Source: Phlebiopsis flavidoalba (Eukaryota > Basidiomycota > Agaricomycetes > Polyporales > Phanerochaetaceae). From it: 64,000 nt of DNA. A model generated the notes under the pieces. It saw only the letters and a program-made list of their open reading frames with translations, was not told the origin of the DNA and did no database searches. Position numbers and translations under genes: made by a program. Numbering within the stretch: the stretch's first letter is position 1; every line of letters begins with the position of its first letter. Below are positions 23,839-35,124 of this stretch, piece after piece. The stretch lies in contig JAOCPU010000035.1 in the NCBI GenBank assembly GCA_035772785.1, positions 248,001-312,000 on the forward strand, read 5' to 3'.

Positions 23839-25020
23839 TCAACCTCTCCGTCCATGCTTCTTCCTCATAGATATACATGGACTCCTAATCCCTCTTCCCG
23901 CTTCGTCCCCCTGGTCGTTTCGGAGAAGATCAAAGCCGTCGCCTTTTTCCTTAAGATCAAGCGCGGCAGGCACGACCTCTTCCGAAACGCCGTCCTGTGG
24001 CTGGCAAATCTCCTGAGCTGCATTCGTAAGCTTATGCTCAAGCTCATGCATCTCCCCTTTTGCGTCTTGGTCGCACACTTTGACGTCCTCGCCGGTACCG
24101 GCGGGATCTTCCTTGGTCGGGCCCTCGTCAGCTTGCACCTCCTCTTCCAGGAGTTGTTCAAGGATGGACCTCTCATCCTCGTCAACTATCTCCCCCCTAT
24201 CCCCTCCAAGAGCTGGACAAGGATGGACCTCTCATCCTCCTCTTCGTCCTCCGACGCCTCTGCCTCTTCAGTACAAAGGAGACAGGAGACCCTCGGACAC
24301 ATGGCGCCCGTGGCTCGTCGGCCGTGGGCTTTGAAGCGGTACAAAACTTTTGCAAGAGCACGTTTGTGGGAGCTGGGGTATCATCGTGTCCCATCATCGT
24401 GCTCCTTGAGGAAAAGATCTGCCTTGTCATTGGAGGCCGGTATGTCGGCCTTCTCATCGATGGAATCCTTGAATCTAAGAAACATGCCCTCTTCGTTAGG
24501 CTTCCCTGCAACGTCGATTCCGTCATCGTCAGCGCCCTCAGAGACCCCGCCCTCGTCCTCGGACCCGGAGGTCGTCTCGGCTGCCTAAACTCTGCGAAGA
24601 CAACACGGTTCCGAATGTTGAATGTTCGCAGCCTAGTACCAGTGGCCGTGTTGTTCGACACCCCGTCGTCACCTTGACCGAGCTCCCGTCTTGGCTGCTC
24701 TGTGGATTGTGCTGCAATTTTGCCCAGCACACGACGTCCGTGTATCTCGGGAGGGCTCTGAGGGCTCGTGATATCTTGCTTTTTTGGTGGCGTGATGCTT
24801 CCGACGAAGGACGGATACCCCCTCCTAGCCGTCCCGTACACTGGCGATGTGTGGGGCTGGTTCTCGTCCCCCTCTGGCTCTGAGTCTGACTCGCAGTCGG
24901 ACCATGTCGCTGGCCTCAGCCTCATCCATGGTCTAAGCCTTCGGGCCTTTGTCTCATTTGTTTTTTGTAAGTGTCTTCTGTTTCTTGGCTTGGTACTCTT
25001 CGTTGATGTTGCTCGTAGAG
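23839..25020 (-). CDS. Acidic, disordered protein X1 (paralogue of X2), unknown function
   Basis: Read on the minus strand, the 5' part contains ATWSDCESDSEPEGDENQP and the motif IRNRVVFAEF. The 3' part is highly charged: EAEASEDEEEDERS, then a near-duplicate pair EDERSILVQLLEG and EDERSILEQLLEE, then EMHELEHKLTNAAQEI and DLLRNDQGDEAGRG before the stop at 23839. A plausible first exon starts MTSTSNINEEYQAKKQK at about 25028. The same ATWSDCESDSE and RVVF motifs, in the same order, occur in the gene at 27.7-29.6 kb. Composition suggests an intrinsically disordered, probably nuclear, protein; that is inference. Several one-base breaks. Confidence 0.5.
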
Positions 25021-26354
25021 GTCATGGCTGTTGACTCCTTTGACTGGTAAACTTTCCACGGGGACGCAAGCTTCAGGCGTCACCGTGTGGCGGCCGATAT
25101 CCGACGCGCCGAGGTTTGACTCTGTTAATGGTTCCCTTACTGTCTACTACAACGCTGAGGCGAAGCACTTACTTTTGGTCGGCGTGGCCTTCGCTCTTGG
25201 CCACGGTGCTCGCACCCGTTATGACCGGCAAGCTGTAAGAAGAGGTGAGCGGCGTCGATAACGAAGCTACTGTAAACATACCGTTGATCATTATCTGCTA
25301 CAGGCGCGCCCACAGCTTCTTGGGTAGCTACGGCCACTTCGTTCGATTCCTCGCCACATTGGCCTGTTTGTCCTCAGGAGCAAGACGCCCGCTATTTATG
25401 TTTGTCGTCACCATCTGTGCTCTCTGACCTACGTTTGAGTGCGTTGCAGACTTGTAGATGAGTACGGACTCGGGGAGAGGACGTTGAAGGAAGAGGATGT
25501 GGTGGTTGTGGTTCAAGAACTCGTGTGGCGCGTCAGGGGCCTTAAATCACCACCCGCTTTGCATTGTCCGTCGCCTGATCCGCCCCCCGACGCCCTCGTT
25601 GCATCTCGGCGACTGCTGACAAAAAGCATCCCGCCGAACAGACAAACGAACTTTCGGCTTCGCTGAATGCGCCCACGACCCCATTGTTGCTGTCGGCCAC
25701 CTGCAATGCATCGCCCTCTTAGTCGGCCACTTGATTCGAGTACAAGGCTCCAGACGGCGTGTCTAGCTTCGAGGGTAAGGCTGTTGCCTGCTGTTCTGTA
25801 ACGGCCGACTTCTGGTCGATAACCCCTCTGTCGTCGTTTACGGCCGCATAGAGCTGACTCACTTCGTGTCGTCGACCGTCCTACGAGTCCACATCAATTT
25901 GAAGCGTCTATACCCCTTATATGCAGTACGTGTTGGGTCAAAGTTGCGACCATTATTCAGCTGATTTTTGCTTTGGAACATAGTCTGCGAGTATGCCACC
26001 GCTTGAGGTGAACCAAAGCTTCAACGCTTGAGTTATGTTATTGAAGGCCATGGTCCGGATAGTAAGGTGGCATTGCAGAATATCCCCCCGTATATCGTCC
26101 AATAATCCGGCTGCAGTGGGAACAATGATCAGTCCTTGAACGCGAGATGTTGCACCTGGTGCGATCCACAGTTGGTGTCACCTCGTGACTCATTCGACGC
26201 AGCCCTTGCGAAAGTCCGGTGCTTTTCAGGATCCAACCTATTCAATTCATCGCATTGCTGCCCACAGAGAGCTCTGCTATCAACTGTACAACGTTGATCT
26301 GACTGACTCTATGGACAATACAGATGGGAGATCTCGACAACTATGACGCTCGCT
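25021..26354. other. Unresolved stretch between X1 and gene e
   Basis: A plus-strand open frame at 25031-25261 (VWRPISDAPRFDSVNGSLTV ... YNAEAKHLLLVGVAF) ends near a GTGAGC donor, and another at 25439-25666 (EYGLGERTLKEEDVVVVVQE) is coding-like. No family is recognised and no gene model is proposed. Confidence 0.35.
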
Positions 26355-26379
26355 TACCGTCATCGTCTATCCAAGCAAC
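26355..26379 (+). promoter_or_regulatory. Upstream block shared by genes e and g
   Basis: 22 of 25 bases match 31156-31180 (core ATCGTCTA-n-CCAAGCAAC). It lies about 184 bp before the ATG of gene e, and the partner about 181 bp before that of gene g. It could be an activator site or simply residual duplication. Confidence 0.5.
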
Positions 26380-26488
26380 AATGGATAAACTTCAATCTCC
26401 GTAAGCATACGATCCGAAGAAAAATATGCTCTGATTATTGGGAGGCCGCAGTATATATGCGGCGCTGTCGACGTAGGATATGTTTTTC

Positions 26489-26500
26489 AGAGCCGGCTCT
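26489..26500 (+). promoter_or_regulatory. Palindrome AGAGCCGGCTCT, promoter of gene e
   Basis: 37 nt after TATATAT (26452-26458) and 50 nt before the ATG at 26539. Confidence 0.8.
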
Positions 26501-26538
26501 CCAGCAATCTTCCATTTACTACACGCCTTTGCTAAATC

Positions 26539-26794
26539 ATGCGGGGAATTCTGTCCTTGCTCTCGGTCGTTCTTGCTCTCGATGCTCTCATAGGAAGCAC
26601 CGAGCCGGTCGCAGATCACTCCCACGTTCTCCCGAGCAAGACGCAGGAGACGAGGGTTCAATGTGAGTAGGTCATATTGGGAACTCACCCTGAAAGAGTC
26701 TGAATGACTTGTTTAGAACTCATCTAGCTGAGCCTTTTGGTGGCGCGCCATATTTGTTTCAAAACGTTGCTGAAGGGTTTGGAGGCGACAGCGG
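26539..26794 (+). CDS. Small secreted protein e
   Basis: Exon 1 (26539-26662) carries the signal peptide MRGILSLLSVVLALDALIGS followed by TEPVADHSHVLPSKTQETRV and a GTGAGT donor; unspliced it stops at 26668. Exon 2 (26717-26794, acceptor TTGTTTAG) reads from its second base THLAEPFGGAPYLFQNV and AEGFGGDS, then GTGAGT. Glu-Pro and Gly-Ala-Pro occupy the same exon positions (5-6 and 9-11) as in gene g. Exon 1 ends in phase 1 rather than phase 2, so one base is probably missing or extra. Further exons after 26795 were not identified. Confidence 0.6.
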
Positions 26795-27739
26795 GTGAGT
26801 TAGGGTGCGTGAAACCAATTGAAGTCTCAAGCTCATCCACCGCGACATGAAGGGAGGGTACAACCAGTCATCCGTCTGTTTGAAGATTTTTCTCAACCGC
26901 CTCGAGTCAAAATTGGCGCATCGCCTCGTCCATCCCATGCCAACATGACGAGCAACGCAGCCGACATCACTGCGCGCATCTTCTCGCACGACAAGTCCCT
27001 AGCGCTCCCCGCTGCCGCTGTCGCCGTCGTCGTCGCCATTCTTGATGCGATGTAACATAGCCAATCTTGTTCATTTCATCATAGCTTGGACAGAAATTAA
27101 AATAAAACAGAGTGTTAAACATTATTATTACTGAGTAGTTTGATTCAGAGTGAAGTGAAGGTTAGCGAGGCCTCGGTGAAAACCCTATCAAGCCCCGAAC
27201 GCCACGATGGCGATGTAGACGTAGCGCCGGCACATTTTGCGTGGCCTCGTCCACCACCCACACTCCATGTTGGCCTCACAACTTACAAGACACCTCTTTT
27301 ACAATGTTCTTCACATGACTTGAATTAATTCGGGATATAAATGCTCTTTTAGCATAAAATTAAACTTCGTTGGAGGTGCGTAGCGTCACTCTACGAGCGA
27401 ACGACTCGGAGTGTCTGGATCGCACTTCAAAGCGTCGAAGCTTCGCAAACTCAATCCTGCGCATAGATGGTCGTCGGGACCCGGAAAAATATAGGCGTAA
27501 TCGTCGCTATAGAGCTGCATTGGCCCGGACATGATGCATGAGATGCATGAGAGGTGAGGGAGTCAAGGATGTCTGCGTGTACTCCAGGGTCATCAAGGGT
27601 GCGTGCTAGCTCATGTTCCTTCACGGTCCGCCCTCACGATTATCACAGTCGCAATCGATTGGAAGAATGTATTGTCACCATCATTTTTGCGGGAAGCACA
27701 TTTGGACTACAAGTTCATGGCCGATTTCGGTGCGCCGTG
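26795..27739. other. No clear gene
   Basis: May contain later exons of gene e and the 3' flank of X2. A plus-strand frame ending ALPAAAVAVVVAILDAM near 27055 is hydrophobic but unsupported. Confidence 0.35.
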
Positions 27740-29568
27740 AGGCGCATAAAAGGGCAGAAGTCCCCCATCGACTCCTCCATCGGCTCCCTCAAGCTCTCCC
27801 CCCACGGCCCTTCTTTGCGGGCACATTCTGCTCCTCGTCCCCTCTTTCTCTTCCCCCCTCCAGTCTGCTTAGGGACGGCTATTTTAGTCGCTGTCTCTTT
27901 CTCGGCTTTCTTCGACGGGGGCCTGCCTTCGCACTCTCGGCGCTTCGCTCCGTCGTCGTACTCTTCCCCTTCCCCTTCGCCTTTTGGCTCGTCGCCCTAG
28001 GCTGTGGCTGCGCAGGTGCGGCGCGCGGCGGCTTGTGTTCGGTGAAGTTTTGCTGCTTTTTTAACTGCGATACGCGCGCTCCGTTTCAACCGTGGGGAGC
28101 GTCGCGGGTGCGGCGTCCACAGCGCTTGTCTTGCTCGGAGGTCTCTTGTGCCTCGCAGGCTAGCCCCGAGCATCCGCCTCCAACCCCTTTTCGGTCTCCT
28201 CACCGCCAGCCACAATACCGGTATCACCGCCAGCGGGCTCGTTGGAGACGACAATCTGTTCGCTACCGCTAGGCCCGCTCTTCACTTGACGTCAAGACCT
28301 TCGGCGGCGTGTGGAAGCATCCGCCGGTTCATTTTGGAGAGCTTCAGAAGCTAGGCGATTATCCTTCATCGCGGAGTTTACCGGTGCTGTCTCTTGCACA
28401 GGGAGGTCCCAAGTCCAGAGGATCGAGAGGATGTACCAAGGCGTCGTCGTCTTCGCCGGCCGAGTCCCTGGTCAAGAAGAACTCGACCTCGTCGTCGGAG
28501 CTGACTGCTTCATAGCCGGCCTCGTTGTTGCGGAATACAACGTCAGATCCCTCGTCTTCGTCCTCGCTCTCTAGCCCCGTGTCGTTTTCCAACCGTCCGA
28601 ACACCACACGGCTGCGGATCTTAAACGCGACCTGGTCATCGGATTCCTCAAGAGCGATATCGGCTTGAGAAATCGCCGACGGGATGTTCACGTCGCTCTC
28701 AGGCTCCTTTACTGCTCTTCCAGCAGACCACCAAGGGCATTGCGTCCATGGTGCCCCCGGGGATCCCGGAGGTGTGATATTTCTTCTTACTGTGAGCAAG
28801 TCGTTCGCAGGAAGGGTGAATACCCCTCTCCGGGCTATCCCGTGCATCGCGGCGGGGGTGGTTGGTTGTCTTCCCCCTCAACCTCTGAGTCTGACTCGCA
28901 ATCGGACCATGTCGCCCGGCTCTCAGGGTAATGCCAGGGCCCTAAGCCACCCATACTTGAGTCCCAGTTTCGAAATCATTGCTCGCTGGTCGGACTACAC
29001 GGATGATGAGCTGACGATATGGCTCGGCAAGAAGAATGAAATACATACGGTGCGTCGTTCTCCTCTGTGTTGTCTTGCAGCTGTTCATCGTCATCGTTCT
29101 CAAAGGCGACGCTTGTGTCTTTATACAGAGGTGAGCTCGTGGCGTACAGCGCCGTATCTCCTATGGTTTCCGAAGTCAGACTGACGCCAAGGTCAACATC
29201 GCTGGTGTCTTCCCCACTCTCGGATACAACACTGCCATCGAAGTCAGTTTCAGGTCACAGCGCGGGTCGCGGCCGACCACACACCTTTTATCATTCAGCG
29301 ACCCTCGTCTTCGGCCCGCAGCGGAGACGTGCTCATCGGCGCCGCCGAGCTTCAAAGGACGGGTGGAGCAGTGTTATGCTGGGGGAGGTCACTGCGAACG
29401 TACTGCTGACCCCCATCTGGTACAGAATCGTCCCCGTCACGTTGCGCGGCTTGCTTCAGATCCATGGCCATCGAAAGACTCTTGAACCTCAGGAGTGAGG
29501 CGGCTGCTAGCTGCGCTCATCGCCGCGGACAGTGGTCTCTGGCCAACACCCGAGTCCTTTGCAGACAT
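27740..29568 (-). CDS. Acidic, disordered protein X2 (paralogue of X1), unknown function
   Basis: The minus-strand ATG at 29568 opens MSAKDSGVGQRPLSAAMSAA, then RLTPEVQESFDGHGSEASRA. Next come VVSESGEDTSDVDLGVSL and VAFENDDDEQLQDNTEEND, then ATWSDCESDSEVEGEDNQP, shared with X1, KIRSRVVFGRLENDTGLE with EDEDEGSDVVFRNNEAGYEA, and a basic 3' part, HPRRSPRLKRSARIA and KAKGKGKSTTTERSAESAKA. An acidic body with a Lys/Arg-rich end resembles chromatin-associated or retroelement-linked disordered proteins, but I recognise no named domain. Frame breaks are frequent and the exact exons are uncertain. Confidence 0.5.
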
Positions 29569-31155
29569 ATCGGTACGTTTTGGTACCGCGAAGAAGGCAA
29601 AGACGAAGGTGGAGGTCGTGTAGTGGTCAGTGGTGGAAGATACCCGCGTCGCGCCCGCGTCGGTCCTTAAATCGCCCTGCGTGGTCCATCACCAACCGTG
29701 TGCCACTCCTTGTCAAAAGGTCCTTTGTTCCCCGCCCCCATCAACGGGAAGGTGGCCGACGTGGCCTGCTCGCGTCATTGGCTCGCTGCTGCTGGGCTCG
29801 GGATGTGTCTGGTGAAGTATTACTAGTATTACTCCGCCTTTCTCCAGTTGCAGTAGAATGGGTCGCACCCCGCAAAGTTTACTGGGCCCCGACCTTTAAC
29901 ATTGCCGTCACTAGCAGATGCTAGCCTCAACTAGGTGGACCCGGTAGGCATCTTCTTGCCCGTTTGCGAGGTACACGCGTCCCACCCAAGCTTATGTCAA
30001 GAAAGAGTCTACCATCCTTTTCGTGCTGTTCGCGCGAAGCGCAATTTTCTCACCGCCCCGCGAGTAGACTTGAACTTACATGTCAATGAGTATTTTCGCC
30101 CGCTTGTTATGTGGCATGCGTTTTGAATATTCGAATGCTTATCTAGTGGACTCATTAAAACGAAAAAGTGCTGCTTGCTAGCTGAGAATATGTGTTCGAA
30201 GGGGAGCAATGCCTGAATTGTGCACCGTGACTAGCGTGCAGCGTTCGCCGCTCACTGTCAGTAGGACGTAGGCTCGGCCATCGGCCATCGGCTATCGGTC
30301 ACCGGACGCTTACGCCCCGCCTCAGTCTTCGAGACGCCCACGCTAGCTGTCCGCGACCACCATTTCTCGCGTCGTCGTCCGCTCCTGCTCGATCTCAACA
30401 GTGTACCCCTCAATTCCCTAACCACCTTTCACAATCGATCTCTTAGATTTGAATGAATGAACTCTATTGCCCGAGATTACTCGTGGCATACCGAATGCGG
30501 GCTCTCGAAAGCGAGCTCTCGGGTGGCAAGGAAAATCATCCCACTGTGCTGACCAGACGAGCAATTTGCATGTCAATGATGTCTGCATCTTCGGGAAGGT
30601 GACCGGCCCGAGGCCTCTACGATTTGACGGCTTTTCTACTCTGAGAGGTCTCAGACGCAAGTCTCCACCCTTCAAAGCATTCACGAGCTGAGCCACAAGT
30701 CATGGTCAGTATTGCGCTAGCCTGAGCGCTGGCAGTATACATGACGACTTACGCATTTCCCAGTTGTTCAATCGTCCAATCTGTCCCTGAAGCACTATCA
30801 AAAGCGAGTGACCCAGGTTGTGCCAACGTGGGAGAGCCTGCTCTGCGGAGTCACTCTCGCATCTGTGCCTTGACTAAAACCGTACCACGGTCGAAATTGT
30901 GCATCACATCTCTCTGTTGCATTGATACCGAAGTATCCCTCTCCCACAGTTGCCCTCGATACAATGCCTGGAAGCTGTACGCAGTTCGGACCACCGCTGA
31001 TCTCAACACGCCCACAACATGCCGCTTATCGCATTGCATACACTTCAGGAGTCTCGGCTCACGAATGAATTTTGAACAAAGTGCGCTAACATACTGATCT
31101 GACGAGCGGCTGACGACAACGTAGATATAGCATCTTAACACCAACGATACCCGCA
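29569..31155. other. Gene-poor stretch with a short repeat
   Basis: Contains the GGCCATC-type repeat at 30273-30304. No supported gene. A palindrome-like site at 30833 lacks a TATA box and ATG at the family distances. Confidence 0.4.
30273..30304. repeat. Short GGCCATC/GGTCACC repeat, copy 1
   Basis: Related to the longer array at 32017-32084. The sequence after both is also alike (CGAGACGCCC ... GTCCGCGACCAC), so this is a dispersed element rather than a chance microsatellite. Confidence 0.6.
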
Positions 31156-31180
31156 TACCGCTATCGTCTAGCCAAGCAAC
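31156..31180 (+). promoter_or_regulatory. Upstream block shared by genes g and e
   Basis: Partner of 26355-26379, 22 of 25 bases identical. Confidence 0.5.
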
Positions 31181-31309
31181 TGTAGATGGAAGTGTAGTAT
31201 CCCGCTACGTGCATTCCAAAGAGAAATCCGTTCTGTCGCAGAACACACATACAGCACAGCAGTATATGGACAGTATATATGTGGGCCGCAGGAACAGAGC
31301 AGGTTCTGC

Positions 31310-31320
31310 AGAGCTGCTCT
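31310..31320 (+). promoter_or_regulatory. Palindrome variant AGAGCTGCTCT, promoter of gene g
   Basis: 36 nt after TATATAT (31274-31280) and 27 nt before the ATG at 31337. Arms intact, centre reduced to one base. Confidence 0.75.
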
Positions 31321-31336
31321 CTTACAACACCCCACG

Positions 31337-31615
31337 ATGCAGAGCATCTCAACCCTTGCCCTCCTGATTATCTCCTGTTATGTCTTCATGGCGAGTACGC
31401 TCCCGGTACGACGCCTACGACGCACGCACCTGCGTTCGAAGAGACGAGGGCGGAGGAGGATAGATGGAATGTAAGCCGGCATGATCGCAAGCGTATATAA
31501 AACAGCTGACAACTCGTCTGCGTGGTGAGCTTCGATATAGGGCAACTGTTTCGGAGCCTTACAATGGCGCGCCGCGGCTGAACGACCTTCAAGATGCGAT
31601 ACGGGGTAGTGAAGA
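31337..31615 (+). CDS. Small secreted protein g with basic linker
   Basis: Exon 1 (31337-31470) encodes the signal peptide MQSISTLALLIISCYVFMAS followed by a strikingly basic linker, VRRLRRTHLRSKRRGRRR, and ends in phase 2 at a GTAAGC donor; unspliced it stops immediately. Exon 2 (31541-31615, acceptor CGATATAG) resumes in the matching phase: ATVSEPYNGAPRLNDLQD then AIRGSE, followed by GTGAGT. This is the cleanest member: promoter, start, signal peptide, splice sites and phase agree without correction. The Arg-rich linker holds several dibasic sites of the kind fungal KEX2 proteases cut; that is inference. Later exons not found. Confidence 0.65.
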
Positions 31616-32016
31616 GTGAGTCGACGCGCACAGAGACGTCGATCGTTCTATAGTGTGGACTCAGTATGGTTGCGCAGCTTGTTGTTGCTTTAAGAAGACT
31701 CGCGTTCTGGCAGATAGTACAATGGCAAAAAGACGAAGAATATGTCAGCATGTGAGTATCAGACGCGCCAAACACACTCATGGGCTCGATGCTCAATGAT
31801 TTATCACAGCAAGCAGCGCAGATCGGGCAGAACTGGAGGGCGAAGGATATAGATGTACTGCATATAACGCAAGCCCCGTTAAATCATGGTTTCCAAAATT
31901 TGAAGGAGTAGAGGGATGTGCAGGATGCTTAAAATATCGTTCAATTGCATTCTACGCTCACTGCACGGCATGTCGAGATCAATGTTGCGGCTAGGTTTCG
32001 CTACGCCACCATGGTT

Positions 32017-32084
32017 CGGCCATCGGTCATCGGCCATCGGTCATCGGCCATCGGTCATCGGCCATCGGTCATCGGCCATCGGTC
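32017..32084. repeat. Tandem repeat, 14-bp unit ATCGGTCATCGGCC
   Basis: About five alternating GGTC/GGCC units. Related shorter tracts lie at 30273-30304 and, inverted, at 38065-38087. Confidence 0.9.
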
Positions 32085-34462
32085 TTTCGGGCCTATCGTT
32101 TACGAGACGCCCGCACTTCGTCCGCGACCACTATCAGCCACCATCTCGCCTCGTCCTCGCTCCTACCTGGCTAGACTATGTACATATTCTGGCTTGTTTG
32201 TCACTCTCTCAAATGACTCTACAATGCATATATGCGCGAAAATACGCGTGATACACCGGGTACTTACGGGCTCCTCAAAACAAGCTCCCAGAAGCTTAAG
32301 GCAAGAAGACCGTCTACTACGTTGAGGACGGGGCATATGCAGCGTGATGAGTCGCACAGTATATTACGCCACCCCACCTTTTTTTGAGTGTGGTATGTGG
32401 GTTGCGGTGCTGAAGAGGAACCATTGTGTGAAAATGACACAGACGAGGAGAAGGTATTATGCACGGACTAGCGCAAGGATTTTCGGATGGCCATATCTCG
32501 TATGGTCTCGTATGATCAAATCCGTATCTCTCCTAAAAAGTGTCTACAACTTTCATCTAGATGCTTGCCGTGTCCGTTTCAGTCAAGCTACACCTACTTA
32601 TTCTCAAAAAAACGCGACTAGCACCTTGTCGGAGTCTGAGACGCGTCGTGTTCATCCGAAGCGGTTTTCACAGGTACAAGAGTGGCGTAATCTTTAGGCA
32701 AAAACTACGTTCTCGGTACGAATGCAAGTGTACAAATATTCGTCAGCCTTCTGACTTATTTACTCATCTACAGGACGCGCTGACAGCGTTTTTTTCTGTC
32801 ACACAAGAATCCAGCCTTTTGGTACCCCTCTCGAAAGCCTTCAACATGGTGACACGCGCATTAGGCTCGTTGGACTCCTCTTTTGTCAAATGCCACGTCA
32901 CTGCCGCTGGGAGAGAAGTCGTCTTGACACTCAGCAGATGCTTGCGACAATAACTCAAATGGCCTACCTCGGCCTCAATTCCTTCTCCGACCAGGTCATT
33001 AATGGCGAGCCTGCGCCGAGAACCGAACCAAAATTGAACCTTTTCTCCTGAAACGCAAACGTGACTGGCGCTCCGGACCCGAAAAGGCGAAGCACCGCCA
33101 AACTATCTTCGATCTGTCTTCATTGCTGGGTCGCAGATGGCGCATTTAGCATACAGAGGACGAAAGGCGCGAGCGGCGGAACATACAGTGGTGAGGTGCC
33201 CACAGCACCAGGTGAGACGATGGGGGCACCAGTCGTCGAATGAGCCAGTAAACCAGAGCGAAGATCAGAAAAGCGGCAGCGTGTGTGGTATGTGCTCATG
33301 CAGGAGTGTCTTTTCCAGAAAATTCATGAAAGTGGGTAGAGTGTTCGTGCTGTGAGGCGCGTGGATCAGTCCAGAAAAAGGAGGATCCACTACAAGTATT
33401 AGCACCGCGCGATCGAAGGATGTACACTCACAAGGGAGCTCCAGAGCTAAAGAGGCTTCCTACTTTGCAGCCCATTATACACGCTTCAGCGAGCACACTG
33501 GCCACAGTCCGAATCGTGTACAGCGGTAATACAACACAAGACGTTCAGCGGACACCTTGCGTGTCGCATGCCGACAGCGGTGATGCGATCATCACTCCTG
33601 TTTTTGTCGTTTTCTGCGCTTCCCGAACCAGCTGAGGCAAGGAAGACTTCATCGCTAACGCTGGAATAGAGGCACGTCATAACATCTGTGCCTTCATCTC
33701 TCGCTCATTACGCTTCTAGACGTCGTTAGCACCCTTGTTTTCTCATAAGCTGTGTATAGTAAGTGTCACATGGGACAGTTCGGCCGGGGATCCTGTTACA
33801 CTACAGGTCCTTCCATCGAGCAAGGAAGTCGCACTAGACTGCCAGACACTTGCCGTCAGAGTCCAAAGGCATTTCGGAAAATTCGCACCATCAACCAATT
33901 CTCAAGGCCTCATCATTCTACCTAATTGAACAATCTTGCAAGGCCTACGACTATTCCGTGCCGTGTACAAGTATATTTGACGTGTCACGAACGGTCCCAG
34001 GGTGCGACATTCTTGTCATCAGCATCAATCTCGCGTTGAACATGAATCCAACAAACAGGGCGATTAATCTGGTACATGTTGACCGCATCTCGTCACATTT
34101 ACTATACTGAATCTGCAGATAGTCTCACTTCCACTACAGCTGCTAATAGTCCGATTGAATCTATGCCACACGCCGCGCCCATGAAAAGAGAAACAAATTA
34201 TGCTCGCAGGAGCCGTTCGGTGCCGCGGTGGTCAGGGTGATATCAATCTCCATCCATTGACAAATACACTCATTTGGGCCCAACAATTATATCATAGTTG
34301 AATCTCGGGCAATACACATCCATCTTTCTCCTTCGTTCTTCCCGACCACGAAGTCTCAGATCTCGGCGCTCTCTCTAGAATCTGCCCGAGCTGCGTCACG
34401 GCCGGTAAGTTTTACCACTCTCGATGCTTGCCAGCATAGACGACAGCTTACTTTGGTCTTAG
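32085..34462. other. Unresolved stretch
   Basis: Plus-strand fragments are coding-like but unassigned: LQDALTAFFSVTQESSLLVP (about 32770), and YSGEVPTAPGETMGAPVV (about 33188-33240), which contains a GAP tripeptide and might be a stray second exon of the secreted family. A TATA-like element is near 34285. Confidence 0.35.
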
Positions 34463-35124
34463 ACCATTGATTGCTGGGGGTTCTCGCCTGGAGCTCCAGC
34501 AAAGGCAAAGTTGTCGGAATCGATCACGGTTCCCCGGCTTGAGAAAAACAAAACACAGGATGTCAAGGTGAATGCGATTGCGCATACGATAGAGGGAGGG
34601 CTTACAAGGACGCAGCCGGTCTCAACGGGGACTCTGGCGCTGGTGGAGCTGGCGATTGTAGTCGACGTAGTTGATGAGGACACGTCGCGCATTTGCCACC
34701 TGAGTAGTACAGGTAAGTGGACGAGAGTGCGTAAACCATGAGACAACTCACGCTCCGCGTTTTTCTACTTTCAAGGACCCACTTGCGCGCTGAGGATGCG
34801 ACTCGGGGAGTAATGGACGTGCGCTGCTCGTAAAGGCCGTAGGAGGATAGAACAAGAAACAAGATAGGACGTGGCGTGCATCGTGGAGGATTCAACGAGG
34901 AAGGATGGAATAACGAACGACAGAGAACCGGCTCTAAAAAATCCTCTACAACTTGGCCTCGTATTATATGTTTGCCTTCATCCGCTGTTTTGCTTGATGA
35001 TATGAATCTGGGCTGTGTGGATAGCGGACAGACTCGGAGGTACCCTGCATTCGTGGGGGTTACTGCGTGTGATCGAGATCGGTATTGCGAAGCTATGAGA
35101 CAAGGCGAAATCAATGAAAGATGA
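34463..35124 (+). CDS. Gene D, possible distant GAP-exon family member
   Basis: After the acceptor GGTCTTAG (ends 34462) the exon reads TIDCWGFSPGAPAKAKLSE then LEKNKTQDVKVNAIAHTIEG and LALVELAIVVDVVDEDTSRI, ending at a GTAAGT donor near 34711. A last exon beginning near 34778 reads, with breaks, GRGVHRGGFNEEGWNNERQ, CLPSSAVLLDDMNLGCVD and CDRDRYCEAMRQGEINER to a stop at 35122-35124. A first exon may lie at about 34325-34406 before a GTAAG donor, but no ATG or signal peptide is visible there. SPGAP resembles SPFFGAP of genes c and d; homology is only suggested. Confidence 0.4.

Noticed and set aside
23854..24588. Long plus-strand open frame of 244 residues
   Set aside because: The minus strand here has the paralogue-supported motifs and charged composition of X1; the plus frame is its complement.
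30833..30844. Palindrome-like AGAGCCTGCTCT
   Set aside because: The nearest TATA-like element is about 97 nt upstream and no signal-peptide ATG follows within 60 nt, so it does not fit the array promoter design.
34924..34935. AGAACCGGCTCT
   Set aside because: Lies within a coding-like segment of gene D, with no TATA box at the family distance and no signal peptide downstream.
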